Of a stretch of 64,000 nucleotides of DNA, positions 35,704-45,416 are shown piece by piece. This DNA is from Chroococcidiopsis thermalis PCC 7203. GTDB taxonomy: Bacteria; Cyanobacteriota; Cyanobacteriia; Cyanobacteriales; Chroococcidiopsidaceae. The stretch covers positions 2,344,336 through 2,408,335 of the forward strand of contig NC_019695.1 of the NCBI RefSeq assembly GCF_000317125.1. Reading direction: 5' to 3'. A program made the position numbers and the translations under genes. How positions within the stretch are numbered: position 1 is the first letter of the stretch; each line of letters begins with the position of its first letter. A model generated the notes under the pieces. The model had not been told where the DNA came from and searched no databases. It saw nothing but the letters and a program-made list of their open reading frames with translations.

Positions 35704-37146
35704 ATGTCAGAACAACGCAAACTAGTTACAAATTCTCTCTCAATGCTGGTCAATAGGTTAACACAGGGTGTAGTAGCCTTTGTATTAACAGCAACTATTG
35801 CTCGCACACTTGGAGCCTATGCATTAGGGCAGTATTTACTAGCATTTAGCTACTACTATATGTTCATGAGCATAGTTTCTCAAGGGCTAAAAAACTTTTT
35901 TACGCAGCAACTATCTCGCGACCTTAAAGAAATGCCAGTTTATCTGGTCAATGGAACTTTACTGCAATTATTTTTCAGCATCATTGGTTATTTAGCCCTA
36001 GTTGCTGTAGTTTCTGTACTACCCTACAGTTCTGATACTTCGACTGTTTGCTACATTATGGGGTTAACTATTATCCCCTTTTCACTTTCCAACATTACAG
36101 AAGCAATTTTTCAAGCACAAGAAAAAATGCACTTGATTGCATTATCCACCGTGCCTATTTATATATCGCGCTTGCTCGTAATGATTTGGGCAATTAACCT
36201 TAAATATGGAGTCGATCGCCTTGCTGCGATCGTGGTGATTTCCGAAACCATAATTTTGCTAATCGAGTGGTGCTGTGCGTTCAAAGTGAGCAGTGTCAAA
36301 TGGCAAATTAGACCAGCATTTATTTGGAAAACGGTTAAAAGATCTCGGACATTTTTTGCAATTGAAGCAATGGGAATAATTGCAAATAAAATGCAAATAC
36401 TTATTTTGTCAATTTTAGGTAGTGAATCATTAGTTGGTATTTATGGTGCGATTGAACAATTGATTCAACCTTGCTATATTGTTTGTGATAGCATTCTTTT
36501 AGCTGCTTTTCCTAAAATGTCAAAAGTGGTAAAACTAGGAAGAGAAAAGCAACGTCAGCTTGGAGAACAAATTATTCAGATTTTACTGTGTTTTATCCTG
36601 CCTTTAATAGCTGGAATGTTGTTACTAGCTGGTAATTTGTTTGATTTCCTTTACCAAGATCCCACTTTCAAAGACGCACTGCTACCTTTCGATATAGTTG
36701 TATTGGCACTGTTAATATTTCCTTTCTCCAAAAGCTGTGGATATATTTTAGTGGCGAATGGTTATGAAAGATTTCACTTAATAGAAGTGTTCGTTACTAC
36801 TATTTTGGGAGGGCTGTCGGGCATATTTTTGATTTCGCAATATAAGTTGTTAGGTGCAGCATATATGGCTATAGTTATTTCTTTGAGTAGTGCTGGTGTA
36901 CTTACTTATGCTGTATATAACCGCTTGTTTTCATTCAATTTATGGAAAATAATACGTCGTCCAATAATTATTAGCGTTTTAATTTCACCCGTTTTCATTT
37001 TTCTAAAAGCACTCAATTTACATTTTTTGACAGTTTTATTTATAGCTACTTGTGTATATGTAATGTTAATTGCGTCATTCAACGTTCAAGCATTAGTTAA
37101 CTTCGGTTCGACATATACCAAGTTTTTTAAAAAAAGTAATATTTAG
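35704..37146 (+). CDS. Wzx-type polysaccharide flippase
   Basis: A 480-residue integral membrane protein of the MOP exporter superfamily with about 12-14 membrane segments. It should flip lipid-linked repeat units across the plasma membrane. The N-terminus (SLSMLVNRLTQGVVAFVLTATIARTLGAYALGQY) is the typical first helix pair of Wzx/RfbX proteins. It lies 42 bp after the NRPS and 21 bp before a glycosyltransferase, so it is in the operon. Confidence 0.92.
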   Translation: MSEQRKLVTNSLSMLVNRLTQGVVAFVLTATIARTLGAYALGQYLLAFSYYYMFMSIVSQGLKNFFTQQLSRDLKEMPVYLVNGTLLQLFFSIIGYLALVAVVSVLPYSSDTSTVCYIMGLTIIPFSLSNITEAIFQAQEKMHLIALSTVPIYISRLLVMIWAINLKYGVDRLAAIVVISETIILLIEWCCAFKVSSVKWQIRPAFIWKTVKRSRTFFAIEAMGIIANKMQILILSILGSESLVGIYGAIEQLIQPCYIVCDSILLAAFPKMSKVVKLGREKQRQLGEQIIQILLCFILPLIAGMLLLAGNLFDFLYQDPTFKDALLPFDIVVLALLIFPFSKSCGYILVANGYERFHLIEVFVTTILGGLSGIFLISQYKLLGAAYMAIVISLSSAGVLTYAVYNRLFSFNLWKIIRRPIIISVLISPVFIFLKALNLHFLTVLFIATCVYVMLIASFNVQALVNFGSTYTKFFKKSNI

Positions 37147-37167
37147 TTGAGAGGATGAGGATTAGCA

Positions 37168-38175
37168 ATGTTAGAGAGCAATAGTGGATTTATGAATGAG
37201 AATATTCAAGCAGTTGTTAGTGTCGTTATTCCTACACGCAACAGACCATATATTGTTAGCAAAGCAGTCACAAGTGTTTTGGCTCAAACAATTAAATCGA
37301 TAGAGGTAATTGTGGTAGTAGATGGACCGGATGAGGCTACAGTCAACAAACTTAAGCAGATAGAAGATACACGACTCAGAGTCATAGCGTTACCAGTTAA
37401 TCTTGGTTCTTCAGGTGCTAGAAATGTTGGTGTTAGAGAAGCTAAAGGTACTTGGATAGCTTTTCTTGATGATGATGATGAATGGCTACCCGAAAAAATC
37501 GAGCGTCAACTAGAAGTAGCATATCAGTCATCTTACGCTTTTCCTGTTGTTTCCTGTCGCTTCTTTGCTAATACTTCAGAAGGTCAATTAATTTGGCCCA
37601 AAAGACTACCACTTCCCTCTGAACCTGTAAGCGAATATTTATTTGTACGGAACTCTTTATTTGTTGGAGAAACCTTTATAGCTACTTCTACAATTTTGAC
37701 TCGAAAAGAATTATTAGAAAAAATACCTTTTAACGAGAATTTACCAAGACACGAAGATTTTGACTGGTTGGTTAGAGTTAGTGTCACTGAGGGTGTAGGA
37801 ATCGAGTTTGTGCTTGAACCTATGGCTATTCTCGATGTTGTATGGGTTTCAAAGCGTAAAAGCTTAAGTAACATCAATAAGTGGCAATATTCTTTAAATT
37901 GGGTTCGTTCTGTCCGGGATATAGTTACGTCACGAGCATATTCAGCCTTGGTAACAACAGTTGTGAGCGCGCAAGCTGCATCCGATCGAGATTTTCGAGC
38001 TTTTATACCTCTTTTGTGGGAAGCAATAAAATTTGGTAAGCCCAGATTTCTAGATATTTTATTATATTTCTCAATGTGGCTGATCCCTAGAGATTTTCGG
38101 CAATTACTACGCTTTATCTTCAATAAAAATTTTGGAAAAATAACTCAACAAACACTTTTCAAAAAGCATGTATAA
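37168..38175 (+). CDS. Glycosyltransferase family 2
   Basis: A GT-A-fold glycosyltransferase of 335 residues. SVVIPTRNRPYIVSKAVTSVLAQT opens the nucleotide-sugar fold, EVIVVVDGPD follows, and the metal-binding acidic cluster is in FLDDDDEWLP (about 95-104). The later DFDWLVRVS region (about 195) fits the catalytic base area. It probably adds one sugar of the repeat unit on the cytoplasmic face. Donor and acceptor are unknown. The start is ATG 37168; an in-frame ATG at 37192 is an alternative. Confidence 0.93.
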   Translation: MLESNSGFMNENIQAVVSVVIPTRNRPYIVSKAVTSVLAQTIKSIEVIVVVDGPDEATVNKLKQIEDTRLRVIALPVNLGSSGARNVGVREAKGTWIAFLDDDDEWLPEKIERQLEVAYQSSYAFPVVSCRFFANTSEGQLIWPKRLPLPSEPVSEYLFVRNSLFVGETFIATSTILTRKELLEKIPFNENLPRHEDFDWLVRVSVTEGVGIEFVLEPMAILDVVWVSKRKSLSNINKWQYSLNWVRSVRDIVTSRAYSALVTTVVSAQAASDRDFRAFIPLLWEAIKFGKPRFLDILLYFSMWLIPRDFRQLLRFIFNKNFGKITQQTLFKKHV

Positions 38176-38269
38176 TCCCGGCATGTATTTCTCTAAATTG
38201 GTTGTACGTAACCCGCACTGTAATTCTAGAGATATTTTATAACAGTTAACTTACCTCTACGTTCTATTT

Positions 38270-39532
38270 ATGAGTAAACGCCTCATACTGATTGAGAAGA
38301 TATTTACAGTTGTTTCTTTACTCCATTACACGGGAGGACCCCTAGCTGTAATTTTATCAGGAGGAGCAAGCGAAGGAAATAATTTAGTCGCAACACCTGA
38401 TTATGCCTTGATTCAATTTCTGTTCTTTATAAACTTTTCAATCTCCTTTTTTTTATTAGTTTTGCGATGGAAGAAAACGATTAAATCTCTCACTCAAGGT
38501 AAACATATAACAGTATTATTAGGGCTGTGTTTTGTCTCCTTGTTGTGGTCGGCTGCACCAACTGTTACCTTAGTGCGTAGTGTAGCAATACTCGGTACTA
38601 GTTTATTTGGAATTTACTTAGCTACTCGCTATAGCTTAAAGGAGCAACTTCAATTACTAGCTTGGACATTCGGAATAGTCATTGTTTTTAGCATTATATT
38701 TATTGTATTTTTACCCAGATATGGATTAATGTCAGGGTTGCATACAGGAAAGTGGCGAGGAATATTTGCTCACAAAAACGTTCTTGGAAATTTGATGGTT
38801 TTGAGTAGCATGGTTTTTCTACTTGTAGCCCTCAACGAACGAAAATATAAAATTTTACTTTGGGGAGGCTTTGCATCTTCTACAGTTATCTTATTACAGA
38901 CAAAATCCTCTTCATCACTCATTATTTTTTTTATTATTATGTCTGTATTCTTGACAATAAGATCGATACGTATGCCATACGTATTGACGATCCCTACACT
39001 ACTTTTGCTAGCTTTAATAGGACAAATTTTATATCTATGGCTAGCAGATAATACAACATATCTACTAAGTTCAATTGGTAAAGATACAACGCTTACTGGT
39101 CGTGTAGACCTTTGGCCAGCAGTGTTAGATAAAATTTGGCAACGCCCTTGGTTAGGCTATGGATACAGTGGATTCTGGGGTGGTTGGGATCGTGAGTCTG
39201 CTTATGTATGGAGAGTAACAGGATGGACACCCCCAAATAGCCACAATGGTTTTTTAGATCTCTGGTTAGATTTAGGTATTTTAGGATTACTTATTTATCT
39301 TCTAGGTTTTTTGGCAAGTTTTTTGAAGAGTTTAGTTTGGGTACGCATCAGTAGAACATCAATTAGTTTGTGGCCCGTTATGTACATCATCTACTTTTGG
39401 CTATCTAACCAAACTGAGACTACTCTATTGAAACAAAATGAGATTTATTGGCTGCTTTATGTCACAGTAATATTTTCAATGGCTGTCTCATCTAATCGCT
39501 TAGAAAGGAATAATTTAAATTATTTTAAATAA
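38270..39532 (+). CDS. Wzy polymerase / O-antigen ligase family membrane protein
   Basis: A 420-residue protein with about 10-12 membrane segments. The large outer loop contains TLTGRVDLWPAVLDKIWQRP and, near 318-334, PPNSHNGFLDLWLDLGILG, the characteristic H-N-G loop of Wzy/WaaL proteins. It should polymerise repeat units or ligate them on the outer face of the membrane. Its position between GT2 and GT4 genes in the operon supports Wzy. The spacer before it (94 bp) has no feature. Confidence 0.9.
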   Translation: MSKRLILIEKIFTVVSLLHYTGGPLAVILSGGASEGNNLVATPDYALIQFLFFINFSISFFLLVLRWKKTIKSLTQGKHITVLLGLCFVSLLWSAAPTVTLVRSVAILGTSLFGIYLATRYSLKEQLQLLAWTFGIVIVFSIIFIVFLPRYGLMSGLHTGKWRGIFAHKNVLGNLMVLSSMVFLLVALNERKYKILLWGGFASSTVILLQTKSSSSLIIFFIIMSVFLTIRSIRMPYVLTIPTLLLLALIGQILYLWLADNTTYLLSSIGKDTTLTGRVDLWPAVLDKIWQRPWLGYGYSGFWGGWDRESAYVWRVTGWTPPNSHNGFLDLWLDLGILGLLIYLLGFLASFLKSLVWVRISRTSISLWPVMYIIYFWLSNQTETTLLKQNEIYWLLYVTVIFSMAVSSNRLERNNLNYFK

Positions 39533-39621
39533 ATTTTTGCTCTATAAAATATAAAGCAAATACAAGCAATTGAATGCGGAAAGACAATTTAAAATTCTTA
39601 AAATCCAAAACTTGAAAAATT

Positions 39622-40692
39622 ATGAAAATCGTTCAAATTGTAACTCAAATGGAATCTGGTGGAGCGCAACGAGTAGCAATTTTGCTCAATAAAGCTCTCC
39701 AAAGTCGAGGATATGATGCGGAAGTTTGGTTTTTATATCTCAAACGTCCTACTTACGTTAACGATTCGGGAGTCAGGGTTTTACTAGAACATAAACCTTC
39801 GGGATTGGAATATTCAAAAATTTTTAGCAAATTACAACAAATGCTACGCTTCCACCAACCAGATGTTGTGATTACTCATACTCACTATGCAAATTTAATA
39901 GGACAATTAGCTTCCAAACTATGTACTGTTCCTAAACGGATAGCGGTTCAACAAAATCCTATGTCTAGTTATCCTTGGCTAGCACGTTGGGGTGATTGGC
40001 TGTTTGGTAGCACAAATATTTATTCCTATAACATAGCTGTTTCTCAAGCAGTAGTAGACTCTGCTACTAAATACCCAAGTGCATACAAACAAAAGCTGAA
40101 CATTATTTACAACGGCACAAATTATCCAGATATTGAAGTTTCTCCTCAAGAAGTTCGGAAGTTTTGGGAACTGCCTGAAAATGCTCCTCTACTAATTAAT
40201 GTAGGTCGGTTGTCGTATCAGAAAAATCAACAAATTTTATTGGAAGCACTAGCACGAATCGACGATGCTCACCTTGTAATACTAGGAGAAGGGGAATTAC
40301 GCGAGAATTTGCAGCAGAAAACTATTGAATTGCAATTGCAACAGAGAGTTCATTTTTTAGGAGAGTTGCCGTCTCATCAGGTATTTTCCTTACTTCGTGT
40401 TGCTAATGTCTTTGTATTCCCTTCTTTATTTGAGGGTACGCCGATGGCTTTGGTAGAAGCTATAGGTGCAGGGCTACCTGTAGTAGCAAGCAATATTCCT
40501 GTTATGCACGAAGTACTAGAAGATGCGGGAATATTTGTTTCTCCTGACAACGCTAAACAATTAGCCACTAGTATTCAACAAATTTTGGATTTTCCAGAAC
40601 TAGCCCAGAGCTTAAGCCTACGTTCATTAGAACGGGCGCGCATTTTTAGTTTAGAAAACATGGTAGACGCTTATGAAAAACTTATTTGCTGA
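39622..40692 (+). CDS. Glycosyltransferase family 4
   Basis: A GT-B-fold transferase of 356 residues. The N-terminal MKIVQIVTQMESGGAQRVA is the acceptor-domain start with the GGAxR pattern. The C-terminal domain has NVGRLSYQKNQQILLEAL and the donor-binding FEGTPMALVEAIGAGLPVVAS (E-x7-E). It overlaps the next gene (WecB/TagA/CpsF) by 20 bp, so the two are translated together. A GT4-WecB-GH10 set also occurs at the right end of the window, though the GT4 there is not a close relative by eye. Confidence 0.93.
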   Translation: MKIVQIVTQMESGGAQRVAILLNKALQSRGYDAEVWFLYLKRPTYVNDSGVRVLLEHKPSGLEYSKIFSKLQQMLRFHQPDVVITHTHYANLIGQLASKLCTVPKRIAVQQNPMSSYPWLARWGDWLFGSTNIYSYNIAVSQAVVDSATKYPSAYKQKLNIIYNGTNYPDIEVSPQEVRKFWELPENAPLLINVGRLSYQKNQQILLEALARIDDAHLVILGEGELRENLQQKTIELQLQQRVHFLGELPSHQVFSLLRVANVFVFPSLFEGTPMALVEAIGAGLPVVASNIPVMHEVLEDAGIFVSPDNAKQLATSIQQILDFPELAQSLSLRSLERARIFSLENMVDAYEKLIC

Positions 40693-41464
40693 GTCTTCAT
40701 CCATTCAATCTCTAAAACTGTTAGGGATTACGGTTAATGCTTTGTCTATGCCTCAGTTAAATGCTCTAATTGCTAACGCTATTAACCTTAACAAACATTG
40801 GATAATTGCCAACCATAACATGCATAGCATCTATCTCTACCATCATGACGCTAAAATGCGGGCTTTCTACGCCAAGGCAGATTACACCCATGTTGATGGT
40901 ATGGCATTAGTATTGATGGGGCAGTTTTTAGGTCTTCCCTTGAAACGAGAACACCGGGTTACATATGCAGATTGGATAGAACCGCTCATAACTGAGGCGG
41001 CTTACCAGGGATGGCGGGTATTCTATCTTGGTTCTAAGCCTGGGGTAGCTGAACAGGGAGCTAAGAGCTTGAAGGATAAATTTCCCAACTTACAAATAGC
41101 TACGGGAGATGGCTACTTTGATGCACAGTTAAATAGTTCAGAAAATTGCGATCGCTTGGCAACAATTAACGCTTATCAACCTCACATCTTGATGGTGGGA
41201 ATGAGTATGCCACGACAAGAACATTGGATTCTAGATAACCTAGAACACCTCTGTGTTAACGTCATTTTACCATCAGGGGCAGCTATAGATTATATTGCAG
41301 GGACAGTTCCTACCCCACCAAGATGGTCGGGAAAATGGGGATTAGAGTGGCTATTTCGATTAGTAGCAGAACCAGGACGATTATGGCAACGCTATTTGGT
41401 TGAACCGTGGCTTTTATTGAAACTACTGTTATCAGAAGGGTGGATAAAACTTATAGGAGGTTAA
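40673..41464 (+). CDS. WecB/TagA/CpsF family glycosyltransferase
   Basis: A GT26-family transferase of 263 residues. Such enzymes add N-acetylmannosaminuronate (WecG), N-acetylmannosamine (TagA) or related sugars to lipid-linked intermediates. The family blocks are seen: NHNMHSIYLYHHD, YTHVDGMALVLMGQFLGLP, RVTYADWIEPL, VFYLGSKPGVAEQGA and MVGMSMPRQEHWI. The paralogue at 62513 shares most of these blocks. It overlaps the GT4 gene upstream and precedes the GH10 gene by 49 bp. Confidence 0.94.
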   Translation: MKNLFAESSSIQSLKLLGITVNALSMPQLNALIANAINLNKHWIIANHNMHSIYLYHHDAKMRAFYAKADYTHVDGMALVLMGQFLGLPLKREHRVTYADWIEPLITEAAYQGWRVFYLGSKPGVAEQGAKSLKDKFPNLQIATGDGYFDAQLNSSENCDRLATINAYQPHILMVGMSMPRQEHWILDNLEHLCVNVILPSGAAIDYIAGTVPTPPRWSGKWGLEWLFRLVAEPGRLWQRYLVEPWLLLKLLLSEGWIKLIGG

Positions 41465-41513
41465 TATCAGAATCTTACTATTGATTTAGGTAAATTGCCA
41501 ACAACTAAGAATC

Positions 41514-42668
41514 ATGGCAAAAAAAACTTTATTCACAAGAAGACAAACATTGTTCTTCTGGTTAAGTACGTTTGCTAGCTTGAGTCTTTTAACTAGTAAG
41601 AATGCATTCAACCCAAGGCAAATCGATCCTCTAAGTAGAAAGTTTGTAGCAAGTGGGAATATGTCTATAGGTAAGCGAGCGCTGATTAAGGGATTATCTT
41701 ATGGAGCAGCAGTTAACAAAAATTCCTTATCTTCAAATCCACAGTTAGCAGCAAGTATTGATAAAGAGTGCGTAATCATTGTTCCAGAATGGGAATTAAA
41801 GTGGGATTTTCTACGCCCCACATCTACTTCTTTTGACTTTAGACCTGCTGATTGGTTGGCTGAGTTTGCCCGCACTCACGGATTGCTATTTCGCGGGCAT
41901 ACTTTAGTTTGGCATGAGGCTTTGCCCACATGGTTTGTCAAAACTATCAATAGCCACAATGCTAGACAGCTATTACTAGAACACATTACTACAGTTGTTA
42001 AACATTATGCTGGGAATATCCATTCATGGGATGTGGTAAATGAAGCCATTAATTTACAGGATGGACGCTCTGACGGGTTGAGAAAAACACCTTGGCTGCA
42101 ATTTATAGGACGAGACTATATCGAAATAGCATTTTGTATAGCGGCAGAAGCAGATCCTAAAGCAATGCTAGTTTATAATGATTATGGACTTGAATATGAT
42201 ACTCCCGAGCATGAGGCTAAAAGAAAGGCTGTATTGAATCTATTAAAGAATTTAAAGTCTAAGGGTACACCTATTCATGCTTTGGGTATTCAATCTCACT
42301 TGTCAGGTGACGAAACTCGCTTTAATTCTGATAAATTTCAGAAATTTCTCAGTGAAATAGCTAGTCTGGATCTCAAAATCTTAATTACAGAAATAGATGT
42401 CAAAGATAAAAACTTACCTGTAGATATCAAAGTTCGCGATCGCATTGTCGCCGCTACTTATGAAGATTATCTTTCGGTAGTACTAAATGAGCCAGCAGTC
42501 ATTGCAGTTTTAACGTGGGGATTGAGCGATCGCTATACCTGGCTCTCAGAATATCAACCTCGGCGAGATGGTGCAAGGGTGCGACCTTTACCCTTAGATG
42601 CCAATTTTAAACGGAAACTGGCATGGAATGCGATCGCCCGTGCTTTTGATAATGCTCCCCAACGTTAA
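41514..42668 (+). CDS. Glycoside hydrolase family 10 (endo-xylanase-like)
   Basis: A retaining GH10 enzyme of 384 residues. The N-terminus MAKKTLFTRRQTLFFWLSTF has a twin-arginine-like pair before a hydrophobic stretch, so export is likely. The fold blocks are ELKWDFLRP, FRGHTLVWHEALPTWF, the acid/base Glu177 in WDVVNEAIN and the nucleophile Glu293 in ILITEIDVKD. Both catalytic residues are present. In a polysaccharide cluster it probably trims or processes the polymer made here rather than digesting plant xylan. That is an inference from location. A disrupted paralogue lies at 61380. Confidence 0.95.
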   Translation: MAKKTLFTRRQTLFFWLSTFASLSLLTSKNAFNPRQIDPLSRKFVASGNMSIGKRALIKGLSYGAAVNKNSLSSNPQLAASIDKECVIIVPEWELKWDFLRPTSTSFDFRPADWLAEFARTHGLLFRGHTLVWHEALPTWFVKTINSHNARQLLLEHITTVVKHYAGNIHSWDVVNEAINLQDGRSDGLRKTPWLQFIGRDYIEIAFCIAAEADPKAMLVYNDYGLEYDTPEHEAKRKAVLNLLKNLKSKGTPIHALGIQSHLSGDETRFNSDKFQKFLSEIASLDLKILITEIDVKDKNLPVDIKVRDRIVAATYEDYLSVVLNEPAVIAVLTWGLSDRYTWLSEYQPRRDGARVRPLPLDANFKRKLAWNAIARAFDNAPQR

Positions 42669-42712
42669 AAACATAGAAATAATTAAAATTTGAATTTTGG
42701 ATTGATGAAATT

Positions 42713-44896
42713 ATGGAATCTAGAGAATCTATCGATTTAAATTTGAGCCAATATTTGTTGAGCTTAAAACGACGATGGTTGCCTGCTGTTAGTATCTTCG
42801 CAACTACAGTTACTCTAAGTGTTGTAGCTGCTGCTTTCATGAAACCATCTTATGAGGGAGAAGGAAAACTATTATTCAAAACTCCCTCTTTTAACGTAGT
42901 AGGTTCTAATCTCCTACCTAGTATTTCTGAAGGACAAGAAACCGGAGATTTAAGAGCGCTAGTCTCAACTCAAAATCCTGTCAGTAGTCAAATAGAAGTT
43001 ATATCATCTCCTACTTTGTTACAGCAGGCAATAGACGAACTGCAACTCAAAAACAATCGAGGTGAACCGCAGGAAATCGAGGCATTCAAAAAGGCTGTAA
43101 AGTTAAAAATCGTTGGTGGTACAGATGTGTTACAAATTACCTATAAACACCACGACCCTGAAAAAGCGGCAGCAGTAGTTAATAAAATTATGGAGCTGTA
43201 CTTAGAAAATGATATCCTTACAAGTCGCTCCGAGGCAGAAGCAACTCGTCTATTTATGGCAAAACAGCTTCCTAAATCTCAAGCTGCCGTTCACCAAGCA
43301 GAAGTCAAACTACGCATTTTTAAACAAAAAAACAACATTGTCGATCTATCAGAAGAGGCTAAAACAGCCGTTGCAAATATTGGTAGTTTAGACAACCAAA
43401 TTGATAATCTTAAGGCTGAACTAGACCAAGCAAATACCCAAACTAATGAGCTTCGCCAAAAAGTAGGTCTAAACCCTCAGCAAGCAAGTACAGTGAGCGC
43501 TCTCAGCCAATCGCCTGCGGTACAGGGAGTCCTTACACAACTTCAAGATACAGAACGACAATTAGCGAGTCAGCGCAGCCGTTATTTGAATGATAACCCC
43601 ATAATTGTCGATTTAGAGGCGAAGAAATATAACTTAGAGGCTCTCCTACAAAAACAAATAAAACAAACTGTTGGTAGTCAAACAAAAGTTGCAGCGGGAC
43701 TGTTGCAAATTGGAGAACTCAGGCAAGACTTGATCGAAAATTTGTTGCAATCAGATGTGCAGCGTCGTAGTTTGGCTCAAAAACTAGCTTCTCTATCTAA
43801 TTCTCGTTCTACTTACGAACAACGAAAAAACATTATACCTCAATTAGTCCAAAATCAACAAGAGCTAGAACGGAGACTTGTGGTCGCTCAGTCTACTTAT
43901 CAAACTTTACTGAAAAAAGTACAAGAATTACAGGTAGCTGAAAATAAAACTACAGCTCATGCACGAATTATTGCTCAAGCTTTAGTTCCCGAAAAACCAG
44001 TATTAGAGCAAAAACTCATCATTTTAGCGCTGGGAATAATGATTGGTGCTTTGTTGTCCACAAGTACTGTTCTCTTTCTTGAACTAAGAGATCGCTCTCT
44101 AAAAACACTTGAGGAAATTAGACAAAGGTTTAGATATACGTTGCTAGGAGTTATTCCCCTAGTTGCGAATAAAGTTCGCTCCAATGATGGGTATGTAGAA
44201 TCAACAATTCCAGAAATCTCTGTTAGAGATAAGCCCCACTCCTTAACTAGCGAAATCTATCGCATGATTCAAGCTAATCTAAAATTCCTCAGTCCAGATC
44301 GGGCATTGAGAACTATTGTGATAACTAGTGCGGTTCCAAAAGAAGGCAAATCTACAGTTTCTGCTAATTTAGCAGCGGCGATCGCTCAACTAGGGCGTAA
44401 AGTTTTACTCGTTGACGCAGACATGCGAGATTCTTCTCAGCATCATCTTTGGCAACTCACTAATGCCGCAGGTCTGAGCGAGGTACTTGTAGGACAGGCT
44501 CAACTGAGTGTTGCTACATCTAAGGTCATGAATAATCTTGATGTCTTGACTGCTGGAGTTACTCCTCCCAATCCATTAGCTTTGCTTGATTCTCAACAGA
44601 TGGCAGCACTAGTTGAAGGTTTTTCATCTCGGTATGACTTTGTAATTATCGATGCTCCTCCCCTTCTTCTTACCGCTGATGCTCTTACTTTAAGTCAAAT
44701 GACAGATGGAATTTTATTAGTAGCTCGACCTGGAGTCATTAATGCTAATAGTGCCAACGCTGCTCAAGAGATGCTGGAGCGTTCGGGTCACAACGTTTTA
44801 GGATTGGTAGTTAATGGGATCGTCGATAAAAATGAATATAGCAGTTATTTCTCTCATGCTAATGAAGGTGATGTTAATGAGATTGTTGTATGGTGA
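42713..44896 (+). CDS. Wzc-like polysaccharide co-polymerase with BY-kinase domain
   Basis: A 727-residue chain-length regulator and tyrosine autokinase. The Wzz domain has TM1 (about 20-45), a long coiled-coil periplasmic part (about 180-400) and TM2 (about 437-457, ILALGIMIGALLSTSTVLF). The kinase domain has Walker A SAVPKEGKST (about 538-547), Walker A' VLLVDADMR and Walker B FVIIDAPP. The C-terminal tail is short, with only a few Tyr (EYSSYF), fewer than in the tyrosine-rich tails of proteobacterial Wzc. It ends the main operon, followed by a small membrane protein gene. Confidence 0.95.
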   Translation: MESRESIDLNLSQYLLSLKRRWLPAVSIFATTVTLSVVAAAFMKPSYEGEGKLLFKTPSFNVVGSNLLPSISEGQETGDLRALVSTQNPVSSQIEVISSPTLLQQAIDELQLKNNRGEPQEIEAFKKAVKLKIVGGTDVLQITYKHHDPEKAAAVVNKIMELYLENDILTSRSEAEATRLFMAKQLPKSQAAVHQAEVKLRIFKQKNNIVDLSEEAKTAVANIGSLDNQIDNLKAELDQANTQTNELRQKVGLNPQQASTVSALSQSPAVQGVLTQLQDTERQLASQRSRYLNDNPIIVDLEAKKYNLEALLQKQIKQTVGSQTKVAAGLLQIGELRQDLIENLLQSDVQRRSLAQKLASLSNSRSTYEQRKNIIPQLVQNQQELERRLVVAQSTYQTLLKKVQELQVAENKTTAHARIIAQALVPEKPVLEQKLIILALGIMIGALLSTSTVLFLELRDRSLKTLEEIRQRFRYTLLGVIPLVANKVRSNDGYVESTIPEISVRDKPHSLTSEIYRMIQANLKFLSPDRALRTIVITSAVPKEGKSTVSANLAAAIAQLGRKVLLVDADMRDSSQHHLWQLTNAAGLSEVLVGQAQLSVATSKVMNNLDVLTAGVTPPNPLALLDSQQMAALVEGFSSRYDFVIIDAPPLLLTADALTLSQMTDGILLVARPGVINANSANAAQEMLERSGHNVLGLVVNGIVDKNEYSSYFSHANEGDVNEIVVW

Positions 44897-44959
44897 ACAC
44901 CTTTGTCCAAATGCGATCTATAAGAAATACGATCGCTAGCCATGATTCAAGGAGGCATC

Positions 44960-45097
44960 ATGAACTCTAGCATCCCCTTTGAAACAGTACTTCAGATCCT
45001 AGCAATAGCTTATGTAGCGAGTGCGGTACTCGTACTGCTAGCTTCCAATATTTGTCTAGCTGTAATTGAAACAATTGAAGAAGCTAGCGACAAATAA
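44960..45097 (+). CDS. 45-residue single-helix membrane protein
   Basis: It starts at ATG 44960 after a near-perfect ribosome site (AAGGAGG, spacing about 5). The product MNSSIPFETVLQ leads into a membrane helix (ILAIAYVASAVLVLLASN) and ends with an acidic tail (ETIEEASDK). It lies 63 bp after the Wzc-like gene on the same strand. Function unknown; a small partner of the polysaccharide machinery is possible but not shown. Confidence 0.7.
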   Translation: MNSSIPFETVLQILAIAYVASAVLVLLASNICLAVIETIEEASDK

Positions 45098-45155
45098 GCA
45101 AACTTTTGTCTCTGGTATTGCAATACTTCTCGGTTAGGATGCATAGCCCTTGAAG

Positions 45156-45217
45156 CTCCCCTAACCCCCTTGACAAGAGGGCAAGAGTTTTCCCCTGTTT
45201 TAAGGAGGGTTAGGGAG
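45156..45217. repeat. Imperfect inverted repeat with C/G-run arms
   Basis: CTCCCCTAACCCCCTT (45156-45171) pairs with TAAGGAGGGTTAGGGAG (45201-45217), with small mismatches and a ~29-nt loop. It follows the polysaccharide operon and may end its transcription. No gene is seen in the rest of 45098-45416. Confidence 0.65.
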
Positions 45218-45416
45218 ATCGACTCTTAACCAAGAAGTATTGTCTGATACTAGGGTAACTTGTGGCGATCGAGAAGTGTTGTTGAGGAACAACCAGTCTA
45301 CCGATGTACCTCAGCTTGCAGCTTACCATTTGGAGAATCCCGGCATTTTAACCTAGTAATACGAGCTATAGAAAACATCCCAATCTGTCTGAAATTTCAG
45401 TCGAGGAAATGTAAGC

